A stretch of 5,195 nucleotides of DNA from Akkermansiaceae bacterium UBA5688 (lineage in GTDB: Bacteria > Verrucomicrobiota > Verrucomicrobiia > Verrucomicrobiales > Akkermansiaceae). Below are positions 1 to 5,195 of this stretch, piece after piece. The position numbers were made by a program, and so were the translations under genes. The stretch is taken from positions 1 to 5,195 of the forward strand of contig DIHU01000180.1 in NCBI GenBank assembly GCA_002420315.1, given 5' to 3'. Each line of letters starts with the position of its first letter. Position 1 is the first letter of the stretch. The notes beneath the pieces were generated by a model. It was given only the letters and a program-made list of their open reading frames with translations, ran no database searches and was not told where the DNA came from.

Positions 1-1
1 T

Positions 2-67
2 CCTGAACCGGTGTCATTCAATCAGCCAATGAAGTTTGCACGGTTGGTGTTGACCGCTCGGCCATAG
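2..67 (+). CDS. Possible C-terminal tail of an upstream gene (partial)
   Basis: Reading frame 2 is open from the window edge to a TAG stop at 65-67 and gives about 21 residues ending in KFARLVLTARP. That ending resembles the 'FxRLxVTxP' tails that close many secreted proteins of Verrucomicrobiota, where a C-terminal module ends in an aromatic-Ala/Tyr-Arg-Leu strand. The other two forward frames hit stops sooner (TGA at 4-6 in frame 1 and TGA at 30-32 in frame 3). The stretch is short, and an open frame of this length is common by chance, so this is a tentative call. The gene body lies outside the window and its function cannot be told. If real, it would run in the same direction as the LamG gene, ending about 85 bp before it. 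Confidence 0.35.
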   Translation, partial: PEPVSFNQPMKFARLVLTARP

Positions 68-73
68 TGGTCA
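51..73. repeat. Short inverted repeat upstream of the LamG gene
   Basis: TGACCGC (51-57) can pair with GTGGTCA (67-73) in a 7-bp stem with one G-T wobble and a 9-nt loop. It lies about 80 bp before the start codon at 153. No T-run follows, so it is not a convincing intrinsic terminator for the upstream frame, although it overlaps that frame's stop codon. An operator role is possible but unsupported, and stems of this size occur often by chance. Confidence 0.2.
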
Positions 74-152
74 GGCCGTCTCGAATCAAATTAGTGAAAT
101 TGGACTCCTTTTTCTTCTCTTAGATCACTGGAATTGGTATCACCTCTTTTCA

Positions 153-2348
153 ATGAAAATAAATGGATTCTATTTGTTGATGTTATTCTTTTCTTCGCTC
201 GTATGTCGGGCTGATTTGGTTGCCCATTGGACTTTTGATGAAGCTGCTGGAACCACAGCTGGTGATAGTTCTGCGAATAATCGTAACGGAACAATCGTAG
301 GAGGCGCGATTTGGAATACTACCGATTTACCGGCAATCCCTTCCGGATCTTCTGCCGCGTTGCAATTTGATGGGGTTGATGATCAAGTTGATATTGTCGG
401 ATACAAAGGAATTTCTGGAACAGGAGATCGAACCATTTCTGCTTGGATTCGGAGTGGGACCAATAGTACGCTGCTTAACAAAGGAATCGTCTCGTGGGGC
501 ACAAATCTTAGTACGCAAAAATGGACTTTCCGGGTTCAAACTCAGAATGGAACCCCGGGTGCTATTCGGATCGAAGCCAACGGTGGCTTTTTTGTCGGCA
601 ATACCGTTGTTACGGACGCGGAATGGCACCATGTCGCAGTGACGTGGGCTAACGACGGAACTCCTGACGTGCTGGATGCCAAGCTCTACGTTGATGGAGT
701 TTTGGATGCCGAGTTTGGCAATGTGGATACTCCACCGAGCTCCAGTCAAAGTGTTGCGATTAACACTGCCTCAATTGCCGACGTCCGCATTGGTGATAAC
801 TTTCAAACGACACACAACTGGGAAGGTGGGATTGATGATGTCCGTATTTATGATGAGGCCCTAGATGCAAATGCGATTGCGGCACTCGCAATCGGCACTC
901 CAATCGTTGCCGATTTCGCAGCCTCTGAAGAAGTGGTAGCTGGTGGTTCACCGGTTGAGCTGAGTTGGTCGAGTGATCCGGGAAACGATGCTTTGGCAAT
1001 CGATAGCGGGGTTGGTGACGTTTCAGGACTGAGCATGATTACGGTTAATCCAACTGTGACGACAACTTACACAATCACGGGGAACCGCGGAGGCGATACT
1101 CTCCAGCGCGAGGTTACCGTGTTGGTCGATAGCGCGCCCCTTTTGAATTCGTTTACCAATGCTGGTTCCGAAACAATTCTCGCTGGACAGTCGACTATTG
1201 TCCGCTGGGATGCCTTTGGCGAAGTAAGTCTTAGCATTAACGGGACTGATGTGACTGGGCAAGAGGTCATCGATTTGTCTCCGACCGAAACTACGACTTT
1301 CACTCTTACCGCAACCAATCCATTTGGCACCACAACCAAGGAGCTGACGGTGACGGTTCTCGATGGAAGTGTACCTGACCTTGGATGGGAGGCCGCCGGT
1401 CTCCCGGATGGAAATCTGGGCCAGTGGGATCCGGCGATCAATGCCACGGGAAATAATGGGATTACCTTCGTCAATAATACTGGTGGAGAAGTTCAAAGCG
1501 GAACGAGTAATTTTACCGGGGTTACCTCGTGGGTGAATAGTCCAGGCTATAATTTGTCCTCCAACCCTGCCGATTCATGGCAGGACGGTCTTGGTGATCT
1601 TGCCACCAAAGCAGATGTATCGTGGGAGATGGTTGTTCGCCCAGGTGATTTTAGTGGAACCCATACCCTCTTTAATACGGGTGGTAATGGTGATGGAACT
1701 GCGTTCGTCCTCACCGATAGCACTCTCGACTTTCGGTTCCAGACTGCCAATACAGACCAGGGCCGCATCATCATTTCCAATGATCTTTCAGCACTTGGTA
1801 GCGCGAGTGACTTTTTTCATATTGTAGCGACTGCCGATGTGGGAGCCGGAGTGGTAGGAACGTCTACACTTTATGTGAATGGCCAACTTATCGCTGGGCC
1901 TATTTCCAGCACTGGGATTATTGATGACTGGGATGGAGGTGATCTTGCCGAGCTTGGGAAGGGTGGGAATATCCCGGCCGGTAACCCTTTTGCCTTCGAG
2001 CCTTTTAACGGTGATATAGCGGTATTTAACTATTATGGAGGGCGAATTCTTAATGAGTCGCAGGTTTTGGAAAAGTATACTGCGATCTCAGGGGGCGCGA
2101 GTGGACTGGCCATCACCGCGATTGATTACGACCTCAGCTCGGGAGAAATTCGTCTCGCATTTAATTCTGTCCCAGGGCGAAACTATGCTCTGGAATCTAC
2201 CCTTGATCTTACCGCTGCGAATTGGGTGGAAATCGACGACTCTATTGCAGCGGAAGACACACAATCTATTATCGTAATAAAGGAAAGTTTATTGACGGAT
2301 CCTGGTGCCGTCCGCCGGTTTTTCCGGATCCGTCCGGGAGTCGAATAA
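153..2348 (+). CDS. Secreted LamG / Ig-like multidomain protein
   Basis: This gene encodes a 731-residue exported protein, probably a surface or extracellular binding protein. Residues 1-20 form a Sec signal peptide: MKIN, a hydrophobic core FYLLMLFF, and a likely cut after CRA. C18 is not in a valid lipobox, and the mature chain contains no cysteine. Residues 21-247 are a LamG/concanavalin A-like fold (Laminin_G_3 style), with the landmarks AHWTFDE, LQFDGVDD, TISAWIR, EWHHVAVTW, LYVDGVL and GGIDDVRIYDEAL. Two Ig/PKD-like repeats follow at about 250-326 and 328-404, each running from an AG.S...L/V.W strand to TTTYTIT or TTTFTLT and a closing VTV. A second, more divergent LamG-like domain spans about 408-645 (VSWEMVVRPG, FFHIVATAD, STLYVNGQL, FNGDIAVFNYY). 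Residues 652-728 match a C-terminal module typical of Verrucomicrobiota (SVPGRNYALEST, then RRFFRIRP). No catalytic motif is visible, so glycan binding or adhesion is inferred. ATG 153 is chosen because the signal peptide starts there. No Shine-Dalgarno sequence precedes it. Confidence 0.88.
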   Translation: MKINGFYLLMLFFSSLVCRADLVAHWTFDEAAGTTAGDSSANNRNGTIVGGAIWNTTDLPAIPSGSSAALQFDGVDDQVDIVGYKGISGTGDRTISAWIRSGTNSTLLNKGIVSWGTNLSTQKWTFRVQTQNGTPGAIRIEANGGFFVGNTVVTDAEWHHVAVTWANDGTPDVLDAKLYVDGVLDAEFGNVDTPPSSSQSVAINTASIADVRIGDNFQTTHNWEGGIDDVRIYDEALDANAIAALAIGTPIVADFAASEEVVAGGSPVELSWSSDPGNDALAIDSGVGDVSGLSMITVNPTVTTTYTITGNRGGDTLQREVTVLVDSAPLLNSFTNAGSETILAGQSTIVRWDAFGEVSLSINGTDVTGQEVIDLSPTETTTFTLTATNPFGTTTKELTVTVLDGSVPDLGWEAAGLPDGNLGQWDPAINATGNNGITFVNNTGGEVQSGTSNFTGVTSWVNSPGYNLSSNPADSWQDGLGDLATKADVSWEMVVRPGDFSGTHTLFNTGGNGDGTAFVLTDSTLDFRFQTANTDQGRIIISNDLSALGSASDFFHIVATADVGAGVVGTSTLYVNGQLIAGPISSTGIIDDWDGGDLAELGKGGNIPAGNPFAFEPFNGDIAVFNYYGGRILNESQVLEKYTAISGGASGLAITAIDYDLSSGEIRLAFNSVPGRNYALESTLDLTAANWVEIDDSIAAEDTQSIIVIKESLLTDPGAVRRFFRIRPGVE
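2294..2334. repeat. Perfect 9-bp inverted repeat at the 3' end of the LamG gene
   Basis: GACGGATCC (2294-2302) and GGATCCGTC (2326-2334) are exact reverse complements separated by 23 nt, all inside the last 20 codons of the LamG gene. A smaller alternative hairpin, CCGG-TTTTT-CCGG (2315-2327), lies in the loop and overlaps the second arm. The T-run is inside the loop and not after the stem, so this is not a standard intrinsic terminator. It could act as a 3'-end stabilising hairpin. A 9-bp match at this spacing is also about what one expects once by chance in a window this long. Confidence 0.3.
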
Positions 2349-2664
2349 CCCCCCCCGGAGTGCTCTCTACGATGGAGGATAGTTTTAAATTGGGGGCAAC
2401 TAGTTTTGGGCCTCATTTTTATGAAGCAAATGAGCTTAGGATGGGGCAAAGTGACCATTGCGGTGATTAATTTCTTGCGCCACACGCACTTCAGAAATGT
2501 GATCCACTATCGTGGCTTACATCCTGGTTTTCGGGGCAAGGAAGTTCTGCCTAACAGACATGTCAGCTTGTGGACGTAAGAAGCAGAGGAGTGAAAGATT
2601 AATCTAAGAGCATCTCAAAGCCCGTTTATCGTTATGTGTCGGTTACCGAGCCTCCGGGTTGTCT
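2349..2664. other. 316-bp gap between convergent genes
   Basis: This gap lies between the LamG stop and the sulfatase stop. It opens with a run of eight C residues directly after the LamG TAA. The LamG reading frame then stays open for 76 codons to a TAA at 2577-2579, and within that stretch an ATG at 2421 would give a 52-codon frame (starting MKQMSLGWGK). No Shine-Dalgarno sequence precedes that ATG and the product resembles nothing I recognise, so I do not call it a gene. Small palindromes occur at 2596-2605 (AGATTAATCT) and 2639-2649 (TCGGT-T-ACCGA), the second just past the sulfatase stop. No stem followed by a T-run is seen on either strand, so I cannot place a clear terminator for either gene. 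Confidence 0.5.
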
Positions 2665-4149
2665 TTAGTTGTTCTTGGTGCTCTCGGGCTCCGTTTTCTT
2701 TTTGTTTGTCAGAGGTTTATCTGCACTGACAGGGACGCTCCAGGTTTCAATGCCTTTCTTTACCATCGGGACTTCTCCTACAGGGAGGTAGGAAGCGAGA
2801 CGTTTTTTATGGGCTGCGTATTTGGGATTTGCAGACAAGTTTGTCCACTCATCGGAATCTTTGAGATGATGGTAAAGTTCTTCGCCTCCGTTGTAGTAGC
2901 GCGTATAGCGCCAGTCTTTGTCACGCACTGTGTAATTACCGCGTCCCCATGAGCAGATGGCGGGCTTTGTGAATGGTTTAGACGGATCAAGCATTTGGGG
3001 AGCCAAACTAAATCCATCGACATAATCAGGAGTCTTCAATCTGCTGAGATCAGCCAATGTTTTGTAGATATTAATCAGCGAGACCCCATCATCTATGACA
3101 CGCGCTTCTTTCGTATTCTGATCACGGGTGTCCCATATGATAAAGGGAACACGGGTGGTTTCTTCCCATAAGGCAAACTTGCGGAAATGATTCTTTTCGC
3201 CTAACGCGTATCCGTGGTCTGACCAAAGAACTACTACGGTGTTGTCGGCATAAGGGCTGGCTTTAAGGGCCTCGATGAGACGTCCGACGTTATAATCGGC
3301 CCACGAGACACACGCAAGATAGGCGCGGCGGACCTCATTCCAGGCGCCATCACTCTTGAACCGTTTGTCATCTTTGACCTTTGCCATAGCTCGACCAACC
3401 GCCGGAATGTCCTCGTGATCTTTGACTCTAATTCTAGGTGGTTTTACCGGATCGGGATAGAGGTCAAAGAATTGCTTAGGTGCGACAAAGGCTAAGTGTG
3501 GTTTCACGATTCCTACTGCAAGGAAGAATGGCTTTGTATGCTCTCTCGATAATATTTCCGTGCCGAAACTGGAATTCTTATAATCGTTGTGATCTTCGAG
3601 AGGATTTAAGGTGGGCTTAAAGTTCATCTTCGAAGATTTCCCTTGCCGGTATCCAGAGTCGTCAAAGATCATGGGGTTTCTTTTCTTGGCTTTGTGGTCA
3701 TAGAATTCGGTCCATTCCACGGGGGTGGGATTTCGCCTGTGATGAATTTTTCCCGAGCCAAATGTGGCGTATCCATTGTTTTTGAAAAACTCTGGAAGCG
3801 AAGTGTAGTCCTCTAACTGAGATTTAGAAAATTTGTCCTGATCATAAAAGGCGTAGAGTCCAGATTTGAAGGGCTCCACTCCATATAAAAGGGCGTTACG
3901 GCTGGGAGAACATCCGGGGGCCGAGCAATGAGCATTAGTAAAGTTCACCCCTTTCTTGGCGAGACGATCCATATGGGGTGTTTGCGCTTGCGGATGGCCG
4001 CCGAGAAATCCCGTCCAATCGTTCATATCATCAATAGCGATGAAGAGAACATTGGGCCGAGCAGGTAATTCCTCGGCCTGCAAAAATCCAACTGCCTGAA
4101 AGGTAGCCAAAATCGTGATGAGCGGGGCAGGCAGTTTGTCGAAATACAT
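2665..4149 (-). CDS. Exported sulfatase, iduronate-2-sulfatase-like (SulfAtlas S1_7-type)
   Basis: The 494-residue product is a type I sulfatase that should hydrolyse sulfate esters, most likely on a sulfated glycan. Its first 25 or so residues (PLITILATFQAVGFLQA) form a signal peptide, which places it in the periplasm or outside the cell. The catalytic set lines up with human iduronate-2-sulfatase position by position. Metal ligands are D40 and D41 (AIDDMNDW) with D311 and H312 (SDHGYALGEK). C80 in CSPSRNALLYG is the residue converted to formylglycine. K134 and H137 lie in GKIHH, H218 in VKPHLAF, and K324 in FRKFALWEE. The WSDHG-to-K324 spacing equals that of the human enzyme. The C-terminal subdomain is complete (DWRYTRYYNGGEELYHH), and the protein ends in a lysine-rich, probably disordered tail of about 20 residues. 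Activity needs a formylglycine-generating enzyme or anaerobic sulfatase maturase encoded elsewhere. The ATG at 4147-4149 fits the signal peptide and has only a weak purine-rich stretch before it. The gene is convergent to the LamG gene and divergent from the EEP gene. The natural substrate cannot be read from the sequence. Confidence 0.95.
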   Translation of the reverse strand: MYFDKLPAPLITILATFQAVGFLQAEELPARPNVLFIAIDDMNDWTGFLGGHPQAQTPHMDRLAKKGVNFTNAHCSAPGCSPSRNALLYGVEPFKSGLYAFYDQDKFSKSQLEDYTSLPEFFKNNGYATFGSGKIHHRRNPTPVEWTEFYDHKAKKRNPMIFDDSGYRQGKSSKMNFKPTLNPLEDHNDYKNSSFGTEILSREHTKPFFLAVGIVKPHLAFVAPKQFFDLYPDPVKPPRIRVKDHEDIPAVGRAMAKVKDDKRFKSDGAWNEVRRAYLACVSWADYNVGRLIEALKASPYADNTVVVLWSDHGYALGEKNHFRKFALWEETTRVPFIIWDTRDQNTKEARVIDDGVSLINIYKTLADLSRLKTPDYVDGFSLAPQMLDPSKPFTKPAICSWGRGNYTVRDKDWRYTRYYNGGEELYHHLKDSDEWTNLSANPKYAAHKKRLASYLPVGEVPMVKKGIETWSVPVSADKPLTNKKKTEPESTKNN

Positions 4150-4333
4150 TTGGAATATTCTTTTTCTTTTAGCTTAACAGGATCCTGATTTTTAAGGTTT
4201 TGAAGTCAAGCAGCTAGGAAAAATCAGATTGTGGAGGAAATTTTTCTCGCCAGCTTTCGGGTTCGCTGGTGTCAGTGTAGAAAATACCTTATCGTCTAAA
4301 CTACTGTTCCATTCCGATTCAAAACCAATTGCT
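4150..4333. promoter_or_regulatory. Divergent intergenic region between sulfatase and EEP genes
   Basis: These 184 bp separate the two start codons and should carry the promoters of both genes, possibly sharing control elements. It is AT-rich near the sulfatase start. Neither start codon has a convincing Shine-Dalgarno sequence. A GGAGG at 4233-4237 on the + strand has no start codon at a usable distance. A hairpin is possible at 4248-4271: CGCCAGC pairs with GCTGGTG over 7 bp including one G-T, with a 10-nt loop, 62 bp before the EEP start. I found no good sigma-70 promoter for the + strand gene. No riboswitch or known operator is recognised. Confidence 0.5.
4182..4209 (-). promoter_or_regulatory. 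Candidate promoter for the sulfatase gene
   Basis: On the - strand, TTGACT (4204-4209) matches the -35 consensus at five of six bases. After a 16-bp spacer comes CAGGAT (4182-4187), which matches the -10 consensus at only three of six. The -10 is poor, so this is a weak candidate. Its position, 33 to 60 bp upstream of the sulfatase ATG, is reasonable for a short 5' leader. Confidence 0.22.
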
Positions 4334-5179
4334 ATGATCCGTTTCTTCGCCGCCTTCTTACTCACTTTTTCCCCTGTCTTTTCAGAAAAAGCCCCCCCTC
4401 TTACCGTTATTTCCTATAATATCCGAAATGATAATCAGGGAGATAAAGGGCCGCGAAACTGGGAGGGGCGGAAGGCTCTTCTTGCCACATATCTATTGAA
4501 CCACAAAGCGAGTATCATTGGCCTGCAAGAGGTGAAACATAACCAGCTTCTTGATATGGCCAAAGGGTTGCCAAATTATGCGTATATCGGAGTGGGTCGG
4601 GACGACGGGAAAATGGCCGGCGAATTTTCTCCAATTTTCTATGATCATAAAATCTGGAGACTCGATGCTGAGGAACATGGGACTTATTGGCTTTCAGATA
4701 CCCCTGAGGTTATTGCGAGCCGGACTTGGGGAAACTATCACAACCGGATTTGTTCTTGGGCTCGGTTCATTAAGATCTCAGGTCCGGATAAAGGGTCCGC
4801 TCTTTACGTTTATAACACTCATTGGGATCATCGTAGCCAACCTGCTCGCCTGAAATCTGGTGAATTGATGCTTAAGAAAGTCAAAACTAGAAAGCACCCA
4901 GAAGACCCCTACCTTGTCATGGGGGATTTTAATGCCACTACGGAAAATCCTGCGATCATTCAGTTTCTAGAGTCTGGGCTCCTTCTCGACCATGCCACAA
5001 AGAAAACAAAATCTTCCAGCCGCTGGAAAGAAGCACTCGAAGCTGGCTTACGAATTGATCATATTTTCACTTCGCCCTTCTATAAAAAGGCAATTCTCCA
5101 AGTTGATTCTAATGGAGACGGGAAAGGCAATGCTGCTTCTGACCACCATCCGGTTCGCCTTCGGGTTTCTGCGGAATGA
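4334..5179 (+). CDS. Secreted endonuclease/exonuclease/phosphatase (EEP) family hydrolase
   Basis: The 281-residue product belongs to the DNase I-like EEP superfamily, metal-dependent enzymes that cleave phosphodiester or phosphomonoester bonds. Residues 1-18 are a signal peptide (MIRFFAAFLLTFSPVFS). The expected motifs follow in order: N29 in SYNIRND, E66 in LQEV, GRDDG (88-92) with a nearby FSPIFYD, H163 and D165 in NTHWDH, D198 and N200 in GDFN, D242 and H243 in IDHIF, and D270-H271 in SDHHPV. The full metal and catalytic set is present, so it should be active. The GRDDG...GE.SPIFY pattern is that of a widespread secreted subfamily whose substrate is not settled; nucleic acid, phospholipid and sugar-phosphate are all possible. 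The same frame extends upstream to a TTG at 4229. ATG 4334 is preferred because the signal peptide begins there, whereas the 35 extra residues would bury it. An acidic Gly-rich insert (DSNGDGKG, 258-265) just before the SDH motif resembles an EF-hand loop. The gene is divergent from the sulfatase. Confidence 0.9.
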   Translation: MIRFFAAFLLTFSPVFSEKAPPLTVISYNIRNDNQGDKGPRNWEGRKALLATYLLNHKASIIGLQEVKHNQLLDMAKGLPNYAYIGVGRDDGKMAGEFSPIFYDHKIWRLDAEEHGTYWLSDTPEVIASRTWGNYHNRICSWARFIKISGPDKGSALYVYNTHWDHRSQPARLKSGELMLKKVKTRKHPEDPYLVMGDFNATTENPAIIQFLESGLLLDHATKKTKSSSRWKEALEAGLRIDHIFTSPFYKKAILQVDSNGDGKGNAASDHHPVRLRVSAE

Positions 5180-5195
5180 TCACTAATTCACGGTT

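Noticed and set aside
153..212. Possible lipoprotein signal (cysteine at residue 18)
   Set aside because: The residue before the Cys is Val and the preceding residues do not fit a lipobox. The CRA/D site fits ordinary signal peptidase I better.
1023..1496. 157-codon - strand open frame inside the LamG gene, and similar antisense frames such as 327-749
   Set aside because: They lie wholly opposite a well-supported coding region, have low-complexity unrecognisable translations and no signal or domain. They are shadows of the LamG gene.
153..2348. PEP-CTERM sorting signal at the LamG protein C-terminus
   Set aside because: The C-terminus has no PEP motif, transmembrane segment or basic cluster. 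It ends in FFRIRPGVE.
2222..2470. 82-codon + strand frame overlapping the LamG 3' end
   Set aside because: Most of its first half overlaps the LamG C-terminal module in another frame, and the product has no recognisable features.
2421..2579. 52-codon + strand frame beginning MKQMSLGWGK in the gap after the LamG gene
   Set aside because: It has no Shine-Dalgarno sequence and no recognisable similarity. It shares its phase with the LamG gene and is short enough to be chance. It is described within the gap entry and as a finding, but not called as a gene.
2596..2649. Palindromes AGATTAATCT and TCGGT-T-ACCGA as terminators or operators
   Set aside because: They are too short, the second has almost no loop, and no T-run follows on either strand.
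4233..4237. Perfect GGAGG, a Shine-Dalgarno-like core
   Set aside because: No ATG, GTG or TTG start follows at 5-12 bases. It is followed by AAATTTTTCTCGCC, so it does not serve a gene I can see.

Overview
The window looks like a piece of a chromosome from a marine-type Verrucomicrobiota bacterium, or a close relative in the Planctomycetota-Verrucomicrobiota group. Three things suggest this: a secreted LamG/Ig-like protein ending in the 'SVPGRNYALESTLDL..W..I..SI...FFRIR' type of C-terminal module that I associate with Verrucomicrobiota; an iduronate-2-sulfatase-like exported sulfatase of the kind these bacteria carry in many copies; and start codons without Shine-Dalgarno sequences. This assignment is inference from protein style, with no database search behind it.

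Layout: positions 2-67 hold what may be the last 21 codons of an upstream gene. A gap of about 85 bp follows. Next is a 731-codon gene on the + strand (153-2348) for a secreted, cysteine-free protein built as signal peptide, LamG, Ig-like, Ig-like, LamG-like, C-terminal module. A 316-bp gap (2349-2664) separates it from a convergent sulfatase gene on the - strand (2665-4149). A 184-bp divergent intergenic region (4150-4333) then leads to a + strand gene for a secreted endonuclease/exonuclease/phosphatase-family (EEP) hydrolase. Its best start is the ATG at 4334 and it ends at 5179. There are no RNA genes, mobile elements, CRISPR arrays or long repeats.

All three complete gene products begin with a Sec-type signal peptide, so the region encodes proteins that act outside the cytoplasm. 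The sulfatase keeps every catalytic position of the iduronate-2-sulfatase family and should remove sulfate from a glycan or similar substrate. The EEP protein keeps the full DNase I-type metal and catalytic set and should cleave a phosphodiester or phosphomonoester. The LamG protein is likely a carbohydrate-binding, adhesive or surface protein. A joint role in scavenging sulfated or phosphorylated polymers is possible, but the gene orientations (convergent, then divergent) mean the three are not one operon. I see no clear sign of a new system. The points most worth checking are the LamG protein architecture with its open frame past the stop codon, and an EF-hand-like insert beside the EEP active site.
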